DNA of 64,000 nucleotides from Mesoflavibacter sp. (GTDB taxonomy: Bacteria > Pseudomonadota > Alphaproteobacteria > UBA8366 > Aestuariispiraceae): NCBI GenBank assembly GCA_017792345.1, contig CP051228.1:2618501-2682500 (forward strand), written 5' to 3'. Under the pieces are notes generated by a model. It worked only from the letters and a program-made list of their open reading frames with translations. It searched no databases and was not told where the DNA came from. The position numbers were made by a program, and so were the translations under genes. Position 1 is the first letter of the stretch. The number at the start of each line of letters is the position of its first letter. Below, piece after piece: positions 37,473-46,698 of the stretch.

Positions 37473-38555
37473 TCAGCGCAGATCTTCCATCGTCACGATG
37501 TCGCCCTCGTCGATGTCACGCGCCAGGGCTTTGCCGATCAGGTCGGGCATCCGATAGGGCGGCAGGCCGTTCACCGGGCAGGGGCGCAGCGGTATCAGGT
37601 CCGCTTCCGTCAGTGTCGCGCCGGCCGAAAGCGCGCGGGTCGTCCGGATCGCCCGCCGTTGCAGCACCACGGTTTCCTTTTCATTGTCCATGACCCGCTT
37701 CTCGGCCGGGCCGAGGGCCGCTTCCAACTCACGCGTGCGGTCCACCATGTCGCGCCAGGTCGTCGGATCCATCGAGAATTTATGGTCGGGGCCTTCGCGG
37801 TCGATACTGTCGGTAAAATGCTTCTCAACCGCGCGTGCGCCCAGCGCGACGGCGCCCAGAACCGTGGCATGGCCCGGCGTGTGATCGGACAGGCCCAGCA
37901 CAACATCCGGGAAGGCAGCGGCATAGGTCTTGAGCACGTTCAGGGCGATATGATGAAAGTTCTCGAGTGACGCCGTGTAGTTGGTATTGCACTGCATGAC
38001 GCACAACTGATCGGTATGGGCACGGGCGACCGAAACGGCGGCCTCGACCTCGTCCATATTCGCGGCGCCGGTCGCGATGAAGAAGGGTTTGTTGTCCTTC
38101 GCCAGTTCGGCAATAGAGGCATGCCAGGTGATGTCGCCCGACCCCAGCTTCCAGGCGGCGACGTACTTCGACAATTCCTTCAACATCGCCATATCGTAAG
38201 GCGCGGTGAAATAGTCGATCCCCGCTTCGTCGCAGGCCGCCTTCAATTCCTGGGTCCATTGCATCGGCAAAGAGGCCGCGTCGTAGACATCAAAGACGCT
38301 CTTCTTCCAGGCCGATTGATGGGATTGCTGACCGCCCAACGCGCGGAAGCCGTAGTCGGACACGATGGTTGCGGCCTGGAAATTCTGGAACTTCGCGGCA
38401 TTCGCACCGGCTTCGGCACAAAGATGGATCAGATCCTTGGCGCGGGACAGGTCCCCGTCGTGGTTGGCCGCGATGTCCGCGATGAAGTATGTGGGATGGT
38501 CGTCGCCGACTTTGAAACGGCCGGTATCCAAGGTGACCCGTTCAGTCTCGCTCAT
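37473..38555 (-). CDS. NeuB-family nonulosonic acid synthase (first)
   Basis: A 360-residue PEP-dependent sugar-acid synthase. FIADIAANHDGDLSRAKDLI is the family opening, then AKFQNF, GSGDITW, a metal-site histidine region QCNTNYTAS, SDHTPG and EKHFTD; a C-terminal SAF domain (LIPLRPCPVNGL onward) is present. The long insertion SHQSAWKKSVFDVYD sets it apart from the shorter LegI-like paralogue at 57.4 kb. It should condense a six-carbon sugar with PEP. The start at 38555 overlaps the RmlD-like stop (ATGA). Confidence 0.9.
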   Translation of the reverse strand: MSETERVTLDTGRFKVGDDHPTYFIADIAANHDGDLSRAKDLIHLCAEAGANAAKFQNFQAATIVSDYGFRALGGQQSHQSAWKKSVFDVYDAASLPMQWTQELKAACDEAGIDYFTAPYDMAMLKELSKYVAAWKLGSGDITWHASIAELAKDNKPFFIATGAANMDEVEAAVSVARAHTDQLCVMQCNTNYTASLENFHHIALNVLKTYAAAFPDVVLGLSDHTPGHATVLGAVALGARAVEKHFTDSIDREGPDHKFSMDPTTWRDMVDRTRELEAALGPAEKRVMDNEKETVVLQRRAIRTTRALSAGATLTEADLIPLRPCPVNGLPPYRMPDLIGKALARDIDEGDIVTMEDLR

Positions 38556-39415
38556 CTTGCTTCCCCTTGCTCTTCCGCCGCATGGGCGTCGATTTCCTGT
38601 GCCAGCGTCGGCAGGTCCAACCCGGCGGCGGTTTCCAGTCTCGCCACATCCATCCGCATGTCCTTGGGACGCGGGGCCCGGCCGGGCAGGTCGGCCGATA
38701 CCCCTTCCGTGGCATTCGTCAGCGGCAGGTTCAATGCCGCCGCCAGGCGGCGCGCAAACCAGGCTTTGCTGGCGCCGTCCCGACTGCCGAGATTGTATGT
38801 TCCGCGAATGCCGTCGGCGACCAGATTTCGCGTGATGCCGGCCAAGGTCTCCATGCGCAGCGGCGAGAACAAACTGTCGGTGAACAGCGTCATCGCGCGG
38901 CCTTCGCGGGCACCCTGGGTCAGCCAATCCGACAGGCTGATGCGCCCAGCGGTGCGGGACCGCCCGAAGAAGTTGACGCGAAGTACCAGCGAATTCTGAT
39001 GGGCCGACGCGGCCAGTTCACCGGCCAGTTTCGTGCGCCCGTAGACGTTGATCGGGTCGGTCCGATCTTCTTCATAGGGGCCGGCGCTACCCGGGTAGAC
39101 CTGATCGGTGGACAGGTGAACCAGGCAGGTCCGCGACGGCAGGATTTCGGCCAGGGCGGCGGCAGGACCTCGGTTCAGTGCGTCCGCCCGCTCCGGATCC
39201 CGTTCGCATGCGTCGACATCCGTCAGGGCGACGGCGTTGATCACCGTGTCCGGTTGCTCCGCCTGGATCAAACCCGCCATGGCGTCCTTGTCCAGAACAT
39301 CGACCTGGTGCGGCCCCTTCGTCCGGCCGACAACCATTGCCGGCCCGTCCGCCGCGAAGGCGTCTTGCAGATAGGGGCCCAGCAGGCCGGTCCCGCCCAG
39401 GATCAGGGTCTTCAT
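38552..39415 (-). CDS. RmlD-like NAD(P)-dependent sugar reductase
   Basis: A 287-residue short-chain dehydrogenase. LILGGTGLLGPYLQ is the nucleotide-binding motif, and STDQVY followed by INVYGRTKLAGE gives the Ser and Tyr-x3-Lys catalytic residues as in dTDP-4-dehydrorhamnose reductase. In this context it probably reduces a 4-keto sugar made by PseB or a later intermediate. The start shares one base with the methyltransferase stop. Confidence 0.86.
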   Translation of the reverse strand: MKTLILGGTGLLGPYLQDAFAADGPAMVVGRTKGPHQVDVLDKDAMAGLIQAEQPDTVINAVALTDVDACERDPERADALNRGPAAALAEILPSRTCLVHLSTDQVYPGSAGPYEEDRTDPINVYGRTKLAGELAASAHQNSLVLRVNFFGRSRTAGRISLSDWLTQGAREGRAMTLFTDSLFSPLRMETLAGITRNLVADGIRGTYNLGSRDGASKAWFARRLAAALNLPLTNATEGVSADLPGRAPRPKDMRMDVARLETAAGLDLPTLAQEIDAHAAEEQGEAR

Positions 39416-40455
39416 CAATCCGCGAAACGCATCAGCAGATGGACTTCGGATGCGGTCTTGCGCGTGTCTAACGCCAGTTGGGCCTCGTCCAGGGCCGGCA
39501 CGATCATCTCCCGCCAGTAACCCGCGAGGGCGGCCGTTTCCGGATTGCGCTCCAACTCCACCGCGACGGACCGATAGAAATCCACCATGTCCGTTCCGAA
39601 CCACCATTCCGACAGGCGGTTAAGGCCGAACTCCCGGCACATCCAGTCGATCGAGCCTTCGGTATAGAGATGCGTATGGCCCGCCGACAACTGGCGCTGA
39701 AAGACCTCCGGGAAGGCACATTCGATCATCGTGCTGGGGCTGAACAGCGGCACGGAAATATAGAAGTAGCGTACATTGGGATTGCTGCGCAGCGCGGCGA
39801 CGATGTCGCGCGGATTCTGGACGTGTTCCAGAACACCGATCATGCTGACCACATCCGCTTCGACGGTCCCGGCGATTTCTGCGGCCGCATCCAATGCGTG
39901 TGCCTTAACCGCATCCTCCGAAATCATTGCCTGGGCAAGGGCGACCTGCACATCGGATACTTCATATCCGTGAGAATGCGGCCAGCCGACGTCCCGCATC
40001 GCGGCGACGAAATAGCCGGATCCGGCCCCCAGATCGGTGAAGCGCAGGGTCTCCGGCGTCTCTCCCGCCTCGGACAGCGCGTCGCGCAGGAATTCGGCTT
40101 TCGGCACATAGATGTCGCGAACCCGGGCGCGATAGGCGTCCTTGTCGGCGGATGAGTAGGTTTTTGCGTAACTGGCGCCGCCATCTTGAACATACATCGC
40201 CTCGCAAAAGGCATCGGTATCTTCGTGGGCGCCGTTCAAATGACTGCAGCGGCCGCACAGAACGTATTCGATGTCTTGCTTGGTGAAACGCGGCCCTTCC
40301 AGAGGGGCGTCACAGCATTTGCAGGCCGTTCGGCGGGGCTGTTGGGTATAGACGGCGCCAATGCGACGGCCCTCGTTCAGAAGGCCGTCATTCTCTGCAA
40401 AAAATCCCTTCTTGTGGGCCAGAAGGGCGCCGGAGCTTTTCCCGTAACGGATCAT
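39415..40455 (-). CDS. SAM-dependent methyltransferase with N-terminal zinc-finger motif
   Basis: A 346-residue protein. A CKCCDAP and LCGRC pair (about residues 45-70) forms a zinc-ribbon-like head, as in sugar C-methyltransferases. FTDLGAGSGYFVAAM is the SAM motif, and MIGVLEHVQNP follows. The C-terminal part is unlike the large C-methyltransferase domain. A keto-sugar acceptor is plausible since it lies directly after PseB with a 4-base overlap. Confidence 0.85.
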   Translation of the reverse strand: MIRYGKSSGALLAHKKGFFAENDGLLNEGRRIGAVYTQQPRRTACKCCDAPLEGPRFTKQDIEYVLCGRCSHLNGAHEDTDAFCEAMYVQDGGASYAKTYSSADKDAYRARVRDIYVPKAEFLRDALSEAGETPETLRFTDLGAGSGYFVAAMRDVGWPHSHGYEVSDVQVALAQAMISEDAVKAHALDAAAEIAGTVEADVVSMIGVLEHVQNPRDIVAALRSNPNVRYFYISVPLFSPSTMIECAFPEVFQRQLSAGHTHLYTEGSIDWMCREFGLNRLSEWWFGTDMVDFYRSVAVELERNPETAALAGYWREMIVPALDEAQLALDTRKTASEVHLLMRFAD

Positions 40456-41501
40456 TCGGCCGGCTCCGCCGTTGCCAGAAGCGCATGCAGGCCCTCGGCA
40501 TCCAGCCACCAATCGTTCAAATCGGATCGGTATTGAAATCCTTCTTCGACCGAGGTTCCGGCCTTGTTGCGGATCGTCGGCTTCAAGGTTTCGAACTTGG
40601 GAACATTGGTCGGCTTGATCACATAGCAGTTCTCGAACTCCAAGGTGTTCGGCACGTCGTCCACCGTGATCATCGTCTCGTGCAGCTTCTCCCCCGGCCG
40701 CAGGCCGACGATCTTGGTCGGATAGCCGGGCGCCAGCGCATCCACCAGCGCCGGGATCGTCATGCTGGGGATCTTCGGTACAAAGATTTCGCCGCCCTGC
40801 ATTTCGCCCAGGCACATCAGAACGAAATCCACGCCTTGTTCGATGGTGATCCAGAAACGGCTCATCCGCTCGTCGGTGATCGGCAGGGCGTCCACCTTGC
40901 GGCGGACCATGCCGCGGAAAAGCGGGATGATGCTGCCGCGGCTGCCCAGAACATTGCCATAGCGCACGACACCGAACTTCGTTTTGGCCTGTCCGGCGAG
41001 ATTGTTCCCCGCAACGAACAGTTTGTCGGAGCACAGCTTGGTCGCGCCATACAGATTGACCGGATTGGCGGCTTTGTCGGTGGACAGGGCGACCACGCGT
41101 TCGACGCCGCAATCGATCGACACATTCACGACATTTTCCGCGCCGATTACATTCGTCTTGATGGTTTCGAACGGATTGTACTCGGCAATCGGCACATGTT
41201 TCATCGCGGCGGCATGGACGACGATATCGATCCCCTGCATGGCGCGCTGCAGGCGTTCGGCATCGCGCACGTCGCCGATGAAATAGCGCAGGCACTTATG
41301 ATCCAGCGGCGAAAACTCCTGCGCCATTTCCGCTTGCTTCTGTTCGTCGCGGCTGTAAATGACCAGGCGCGCGGGCTCGAACTTCTCGAGAACGCGGCGA
41401 ATGAAGGCCTTGCCGAATGAACCGGTCCCGCCGGTGACGAGAACCCCTTTGCCGTTGAGGTCGATTGAGTTGGGGCTCGTGAAATCGGCCATCGCTGTCA
41501 T
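40452..41501 (-). CDS. pseB: UDP-GlcNAc 4,6-dehydratase (inverting)
   Basis: A 349-residue PseB/FlaA1-type short-chain dehydrogenase. VLVTGGTGSFGKAFIRRVL, YSRDEQKQAEMA, HAAAMKHVPIAEYNPFE, and STDKAANPVNLYGATKL with the modified catalytic Lys/Tyr set are diagnostic of enzymes making UDP-4-keto-6-deoxy-L-AltNAc, the pseudaminic acid precursor. GGAG lies 9 bases before the ATG at 41501. It is the first gene of a 15-kb operon that has no recognisable PseC, PseG or PseH. Confidence 0.93.
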   Translation of the reverse strand: MTAMADFTSPNSIDLNGKGVLVTGGTGSFGKAFIRRVLEKFEPARLVIYSRDEQKQAEMAQEFSPLDHKCLRYFIGDVRDAERLQRAMQGIDIVVHAAAMKHVPIAEYNPFETIKTNVIGAENVVNVSIDCGVERVVALSTDKAANPVNLYGATKLCSDKLFVAGNNLAGQAKTKFGVVRYGNVLGSRGSIIPLFRGMVRRKVDALPITDERMSRFWITIEQGVDFVLMCLGEMQGGEIFVPKIPSMTIPALVDALAPGYPTKIVGLRPGEKLHETMITVDDVPNTLEFENCYVIKPTNVPKFETLKPTIRNKAGTSVEEGFQYRSDLNDWWLDAEGLHALLATAEPAE

Positions 41502-41587
41502 GGTTACATGCTCCGATTATGCTACTGTCCGGAAATGGCGAGCAGGGTCGATCCGATAAGCCCGCACATCAAGTTGGAACGCGTTTG
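41502..41587. promoter_or_regulatory. Divergent promoter region, pseB / aldo-keto reductase
   Basis: 86 bases between the divergent starts of pseB (-) and the aldo/keto reductase gene (+). The promoter for the long minus-strand operon must lie here or within the start of the reductase gene. No consensus pair is clear by eye. Confidence 0.4.
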
Positions 41588-42454
41588 ATGAGTTTCTCTG
41601 AAATCGTCCTGGGCACAGTTCAGTTCGGTATGCCTTACGGACTGAACCGCACCCTTATGACCGAAGCGGCGGTGTTTCGCATCCTCGATCGTGCCTGGGA
41701 AATGGGCATTCGCAGGTTGGACACGGCGCGCGGATACGGCTTGGCGGAAGAGCGCCTGGGCGCCTGGCTCGCGCGGCATCCGGATCGAGACCCGGAGATC
41801 GTGACCAAGTTTCCCGACGGAGACGCCGCTTCCGTCACAAAATCCGTCGATACAAGCCTAGCCCTTCTGGGGCGGGATCGCGTCCACGGTTTGCTTGCCC
41901 ACGATCCCGCGACCCTGACGCGGCCCGGCCTGATCGACGCCCTCGCGACCTATCGCGATCGGGTACACGCTTTCGGTGCCTCCGTTTACGATGTCGCCGC
42001 CGCTCGTCGGACGGCCGAACTGATCGACGGCGCGGTCCTGATCCAGGCCCCGGCCAATCCATACGACACGCGTTTCGCCGATAGCGGCTTCCCGGACGCG
42101 TCGACCGATACGCGGGTCGTTTATCGCAGCATCTACCTTCAGGGCATTATCGGCCTGTCGCCGGAAAGGCTGCCTGCTCATCTGCAAGCCCTGCGTCCGG
42201 CCCAGGAAATCCTGCATCGCGCGGCGGCCGAAATGGCCATCGGCCCTCATGCCTTCGCCATCGCCTATGTTCGCCACCGATTGGGGCTGCGCGACCTGGT
42301 CTTCGGTATCGCCGAACCGGGGCATCTCGACGCTTTGGCGGAAGGCCTGGCCGTGCCGGCGCCGTCCAGCGCGATTGAAACCGCAATCCGGCAGGCTCTG
42401 ATCTCGGTTCCGGATGCGGCCATCGACCCGAGGGTCTGGCCCAAAACCCAATAG
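41588..42454 (+). CDS. Aldo/keto reductase family protein
   Basis: A 288-residue TIM-barrel aldo/keto reductase. The tetrad is recognisable: Asp and Tyr in LDTARGYGLAEE, Lys in IVTKFP and His in LLAHDP. The C-terminal NADPH-binding end (LVFGIAEPGHLDALAE) is typical. An ATG at 41588 is used; the frame is open a little further but without a match to the family. It lies alone on the plus strand between two glycan operons. Homologues occur in nonulosonic-acid loci, but the substrate is unknown. Confidence 0.85.
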   Translation: MSFSEIVLGTVQFGMPYGLNRTLMTEAAVFRILDRAWEMGIRRLDTARGYGLAEERLGAWLARHPDRDPEIVTKFPDGDAASVTKSVDTSLALLGRDRVHGLLAHDPATLTRPGLIDALATYRDRVHAFGASVYDVAAARRTAELIDGAVLIQAPANPYDTRFADSGFPDASTDTRVVYRSIYLQGIIGLSPERLPAHLQALRPAQEILHRAAAEMAIGPHAFAIAYVRHRLGLRDLVFGIAEPGHLDALAEGLAVPAPSSAIETAIRQALISVPDAAIDPRVWPKTQ

Positions 42455-42472
42455 CGGCAAGGCCGAAGACGT

Positions 42473-44290
42473 CTATTGAGTCTGCGACTTGAAGGCGCTG
42501 GCGTACCATCCGCCGGCGGCCAGCAGCGCATCATGCGACCCGGCGGCTTCCACCCGGCCCTCCATCAACACGGCGATCTGATCGGAATTCGTGACCGTCG
42601 TCAGGCGGTGGCCGATCAGGATGACGGTGATGTCGGTTTCCCGCCGGATCGCCGCCAGCGCTTCGCGGAACAGCATTTCCGATTCGGCATCCAGATTGGC
42701 GGTGGGTTCGTCCAGGATCAGGATCGGTGCCCGCCGAACCAGCGCCCGGGCCAGATCGATCCGTTGGCGTTGTCCGCCAGACAGCTTGGCGCCGTTTTCA
42801 CCCAGGAGCGTATCGTATCCGTCGCGAAGCGTTTCAATGAAGCCCTCGGCATTGGCCAGCCGCGCCGCGTCGCGAATTTCGGCGTCCGTCGCATCGGGCT
42901 TGGCGTAGCGAATATGGTCGGCGATGGAGACGTTGAACAATTGCGGCTGTTGCGGGGCATAGGAAACGCCTGCCCTCAGCGACGCGACATCCAGTTCCGA
43001 TTGCGGAACTCCATCGAACAGGATCCGGCCGTCCTGCGGCGTCCGCAGGCGCGGAATCAGATCCACCATGGTCGACTTTCCCGATCCCGATGGGCCGACC
43101 AGGGCGGTGGTCTTGCCGGCGGGAATGGTCAAATCGACACCCCGCAGCGCCTTGGTGCCGCCGCCTTCCTCCTCTTCGATCGTGTCCGAATAGGTGAAGT
43201 GGACATTTTCGAAACGGATGGCCTCCTTCAATCCGTCGAAACGCCGTGTGCCACCGGCCGGATCGCGGTGTTCCTTCAGGCCGGTCAGCCGGGCCGTCAC
43301 CACATCGGCGGAGGCGAGGTTGCCGATATAGGCCTGCCGGGAATACAGCATCTCCTTCATGATCGGAACGAGGCGGATCAGGATGAAGAAGAAGAGCAGG
43401 ACGCTTTCGAACGGAACCCGCATGCGCTCGATGGCAATGTAGAGCAGAACGAAGGCCACCAGCAGGATGATCGGTTCGACCACGACGGCCAGGATCGAGA
43501 ATGCCTTGCGCCGGACCATCTCGTGCCGCCGTTGGCTGAGCGTCCGGTCGAACAGCATCGCGGTCTCCGCGCGTTCCATGCCCGACAGGCGGATCAGACG
43601 CACATTGCGCAAACGTTCGACCAGGAAGGAGATGGTTTCCTGGTTGGCCAGGGTGACCAGCTTTCCCATTTCCCGCATGCGACGGATGAAATAGAGGAGC
43701 AAGACCGCGGCAATGGAGAAAACGGCGATGGCGGCCAAGGTCAATTCGGGTGACAGGCTTATCGCGATCGTCGAATAGGCGACGAACAGCATGATGTAGC
43801 CGATGAACTGGGTGGCCGCGACGACGCTGCTGAGGGCACCGCGCAATTCCGTTGTCAGTTCATTGACGAAATCGCCGCCGCGAATGCGGTCGTGATAGGC
43901 GAGACCGGCGAAGACGAAACGTTCGAAGGCCGCATTCCGGATGCGCCGTGACAGTTCGTAATCGATGTAGCCGGAAAACAGTTCCCGGAAATAGAAGAAG
44001 ACCTGCCGCACCAGGATCGCCAGGAAGCATGTGGTCAGCAGAGAGATCAGGGTGGGTTGAACCCCGACGCTCTTGAGAGCGTCGATCAGGAATTTCGATA
44101 CGCCGCTGATGGATTGGGCGTCATCCCCGGCGGCCTTGTTGCCGGCGATGAATTCCAGAATCGGCATCAACATGCCGATGCCGATCCCTTCGAAGATCAC
44201 GGCCCCCAACTGGATCGCCAACATCAGGAAGATCCATTTGCGGGGGAAACCGAGGGTTCGAAGCGTTTGAAGAAAGCCGGGGAGAACCAA
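42473..44290 (-). CDS. ABC transporter, PglK-like oligosaccharide flippase
   Basis: A 605-residue half-transporter: an N-terminal six-helix membrane domain (about 15-320) and a C-terminal ATPase with Walker A GPSGSGKST, Q-loop APQQPQLF, signature LSGGQRQRIDLARAL, Walker B ILILDEPTANLD and switch His in GHRLTT. This is the PglK/WlaB/MsbA type, so it may flip lipid-linked oligosaccharide made by this island. The start is TTG at 44290, supported by AAGG 9 bases upstream; no ATG nearby fits. It is the last gene of its operon and converges on the aldo/keto reductase gene. Confidence 0.88.
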   Translation of the reverse strand: MVLPGFLQTLRTLGFPRKWIFLMLAIQLGAVIFEGIGIGMLMPILEFIAGNKAAGDDAQSISGVSKFLIDALKSVGVQPTLISLLTTCFLAILVRQVFFYFRELFSGYIDYELSRRIRNAAFERFVFAGLAYHDRIRGGDFVNELTTELRGALSSVVAATQFIGYIMLFVAYSTIAISLSPELTLAAIAVFSIAAVLLLYFIRRMREMGKLVTLANQETISFLVERLRNVRLIRLSGMERAETAMLFDRTLSQRRHEMVRRKAFSILAVVVEPIILLVAFVLLYIAIERMRVPFESVLLFFFILIRLVPIMKEMLYSRQAYIGNLASADVVTARLTGLKEHRDPAGGTRRFDGLKEAIRFENVHFTYSDTIEEEEGGGTKALRGVDLTIPAGKTTALVGPSGSGKSTMVDLIPRLRTPQDGRILFDGVPQSELDVASLRAGVSYAPQQPQLFNVSIADHIRYAKPDATDAEIRDAARLANAEGFIETLRDGYDTLLGENGAKLSGGQRQRIDLARALVRRAPILILDEPTANLDAESEMLFREALAAIRRETDITVILIGHRLTTVTNSDQIAVLMEGRVEAAGSHDALLAAGGWYASAFKSQTQ

Positions 44291-44311
44291 CTGAGCGAAC
44301 CTTAAATCGGG

Positions 44312-45367
44312 TTATCTTGACCGGTCTTTTCGGGCGGCGTCCAAGTCCGTCGGGCGCCCGAGGTCGATCCAGTATTCGTGGATGGGGAAGACGCCGATCC
44401 GGTAGCGCAGCGATTTCGCGCGTTCCAGAACCGTGGGCATGTCGACGACTTCGTCATGTTCGATAAGGTTGAGGAAAGACGGCGACAACAAATAGATGCC
44501 CGACGCGACATTGTGCACGACGGTCGGTTTCTCCCGGATCGCACCGAGCAGACTGCCGTTTTCGACCTCGACCACGCCATAGGGGATTTGCTGCCTGTAT
44601 TGGGACACGCACAGGACGCCGTCGAGTTTGGTATCCGACTGGAATCCGCTCAGCGCCGAGTAGTCGACATCGGTGATGATGTCGCCGTTGACGACCAGGA
44701 ACGGGCCTTGCGGGCGCTTCGGCAGCAGCGACAGCGAACCTGCCGTGCCCAAAGGGGTTTCCTCGTAGATGAAGAGAATTTCGGCACGATTGCGCCGTTG
44801 GGCGATGAATTCGCGAATCTGATCGGCGCGATAATGCAGTGTCAGATAGATTTCGGCGACACCGGCGTCTTCCAACGCCTGCAGCACATGATCCAGGATC
44901 GGACGCCCGTTCACCTCGACCAACGGCTTTGGTATGTCCTTGGTCAAATCCCCCAGGCGTTTGCCGAAACCACCGGCCATGACGACGGCCATGTCGATCG
45001 GGGAATTGAGGATGTCGCGCACCAGCACCGACTGAACCACCCCGGCCTTGTCCACCAAAGGCAGGAAGGGCACGGGTCGCTCTCGATCGCGCAGCAGCCG
45101 GGCGTCTTCCCGGGCGGTCTCGAGCCGGCCCAGCTTGAAATTCCGGAACATGAACTGATCGACCGGCTCGTCCAAGGCATGCCCGCTCAGCAGCCCGCGC
45201 CGGATATCGCCGTCGGTCAGCGTGCCGATCGGGCGCTTCTCTGTGTCGACGATGATCAGGAACTGATGCGTCAGTTCGTTGATTTTTGCCAACGCCGCAC
45301 GGGCGCTGATATCGCCCGGGCACAGATAGGGATCTGCGTCCGGATAAGGTTCGTTACTGGGGCTCAT
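44312..45367 (-). CDS. PtmE-like sugar nucleotidyltransferase with CBS domains
   Basis: A 351-residue protein with an N-terminal CBS pair (about 15-120, including IGTLTDGDIRRGLLSG) and a nucleotidyltransferase domain starting AVVMAGGFGKRLGDLTKDIPKPL. This architecture matches Campylobacter PtmE, which makes GDP-GlcN or GDP-GlcNAc for legionaminic acid. It overlaps the cytidylyltransferase gene by 4 bases, consistent with a shared nonulosonic-acid pathway. Confidence 0.87.
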   Translation of the reverse strand: MSPSNEPYPDADPYLCPGDISARAALAKINELTHQFLIIVDTEKRPIGTLTDGDIRRGLLSGHALDEPVDQFMFRNFKLGRLETAREDARLLRDRERPVPFLPLVDKAGVVQSVLVRDILNSPIDMAVVMAGGFGKRLGDLTKDIPKPLVEVNGRPILDHVLQALEDAGVAEIYLTLHYRADQIREFIAQRRNRAEILFIYEETPLGTAGSLSLLPKRPQGPFLVVNGDIITDVDYSALSGFQSDTKLDGVLCVSQYRQQIPYGVVEVENGSLLGAIREKPTVVHNVASGIYLLSPSFLNLIEHDEVVDMPTVLERAKSLRYRIGVFPIHEYWIDLGRPTDLDAARKDRSR

Positions 45368-46080
45368 GCCTTACTCCAGGGTAACTCGGTGCCGGCCCAG
45401 CCGATGACCTGTCCGGTCAAATCCTTCGCGGCCAGGGCTTCCGCTATGTTCCAATCGTCCGGTGTGTCGATATCGATCGAACCGACCCAATCCGTAATGA
45501 CCGCGCCCAACCGTTCCGGAAACAAAGTGCCGTCTCGCCGCAGGACTTCGGTCCGGATCGCGTAGACCGTTCCGTTGGGCACCAGAACTGGCTCCTGGCC
45601 GGTATTCAACGCGGTCAAATTGGCGGTCTCCGGATAGTGATAGGCGGCGGGAACGGTGTTCCGGCGCATGCCGACGACCGCATCGAGCGTGCCATCCTGG
45701 CGCAACAGGCGGATGGCATCCGCCACGGCCTGGGCGGGCCGGAACGGAGAGGTCGCCTGGATAACGACGGTCAAGTCCGGCTTGGCCGCCCCGGTTTCAT
45801 GGACGTCCAATGCGTGCAGTATCGTATCCAGGGTCGAGGCGCTGTCGCTGGCGAGTTCGGCCGGGCGCAGAAACGGCGCATTCCAGCCCAATGTCTCGCC
45901 GGCGGATCGAATGTCGGGCGCATCGGTGGTCAGTAGAACCGGGAAGCCGAGCGCGCTTTCCGTCAGGCAGCGCGCCGTTCTTTCAATCAGCGTTGCCCCG
46001 TTGAGCGGGATCATGTGCTTGCCGGGCAGCCGCTTTGATCCGCCCCGGGCGGGAACGATGAATAGACCGGTATCGCTCAA
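45364..46080 (-). CDS. CMP-nonulosonic acid cytidylyltransferase, LegF/NeuA-like
   Basis: A 238-residue enzyme. FIVPARGGSKRLPGKHM is the CTP-binding P-loop-like motif of NeuA/PseF/LegF; QATSPFR and the C-terminal DIDTPDDW fit the family. With PtmE on one side and HisH/HisF on the other it most likely makes CMP-legionaminic acid or its amidino form. The start is TTG at 46080, 3 bases after the HisH stop, with GGAAG upstream; no better ATG is available. NeuA and PseF remain possible identities. Confidence 0.87.
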   Translation of the reverse strand: MSDTGLFIVPARGGSKRLPGKHMIPLNGATLIERTARCLTESALGFPVLLTTDAPDIRSAGETLGWNAPFLRPAELASDSASTLDTILHALDVHETGAAKPDLTVVIQATSPFRPAQAVADAIRLLRQDGTLDAVVGMRRNTVPAAYHYPETANLTALNTGQEPVLVPNGTVYAIRTEVLRRDGTLFPERLGAVITDWVGSIDIDTPDDWNIAEALAAKDLTGQVIGWAGTELPWSKA

Positions 46081-46083
46081 GGC

Positions 46084-46698
46084 TCAAAGCTTCCGAAAGG
46101 CTTCCAGCAGGCGAAGCCCCGCGTCGCCGCTTTTCTCCGGATGGAACTGCACCCCCAGAACGGACTCCCGGCGCACGGCGACCGGTACCTCCTGCCCGTT
46201 GTAGTCCAGCCAGGCGGCGACAAAATCTGGATCGGCATAAGGCGCGAATGAATGCACGAAGTAGACATAGTCCTCTGCATCCAAGGTGCCCAGAATCGGG
46301 TCGGCTGCATTTACGCGGATCCGTCGCCACCCGACATTTGGAATTCGGTCGGATCGCTGAGGATCGTTCCCGCGCGGCAACAGGGCCACGCGGCCGGGAA
46401 TGACGTCCAACCCTTGATGCGTCTCGAACTCCTCACCCAGGCTGAGCAGGAGCTGGCATCCGACACAAATCCCGAGCAAGGGCGTACCCCGTGCGATCGC
46501 GTCCTTGAGCGGCCCGACAAGCCCCGCGGCACGCAAGCCCTCCATGGCATCGCCGAAGGCACCGACACCTGGAAAGACGATCTTGTCGGCGGTTGCCAGA
46601 TCCGCAGGATCGCTGCTGATCTTCGGTGCCCCGCCGACATGCAGCAATGCCTGTTTCAGGCTGAACAGGTTGCCGCGTCCATAGTCGACAACGATCAT
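46084..46698 (-). CDS. hisH: HisH-like glutamine amidotransferase subunit (glycan paralogue)
   Basis: A 204-residue class I amidotransferase. The triad is Cys78 in GICVGCQ, His186 and Glu188 in QFHPEKS. It releases ammonia from glutamine. In histidine biosynthesis HisH serves HisF; paralogue pairs in glycan loci (Pseudomonas HisH2/HisF2) supply ammonia to a WbpG-type amidotransferase. No other his genes are present here, and such an amidotransferase gene lies at 53.2 kb. It overlaps HisF by 4 bases. Confidence 0.9.
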   Translation of the reverse strand: MIVVDYGRGNLFSLKQALLHVGGAPKISSDPADLATADKIVFPGVGAFGDAMEGLRAAGLVGPLKDAIARGTPLLGICVGCQLLLSLGEEFETHQGLDVIPGRVALLPRGNDPQRSDRIPNVGWRRIRVNAADPILGTLDAEDYVYFVHSFAPYADPDFVAAWLDYNGQEVPVAVRRESVLGVQFHPEKSGDAGLRLLEAFRKL

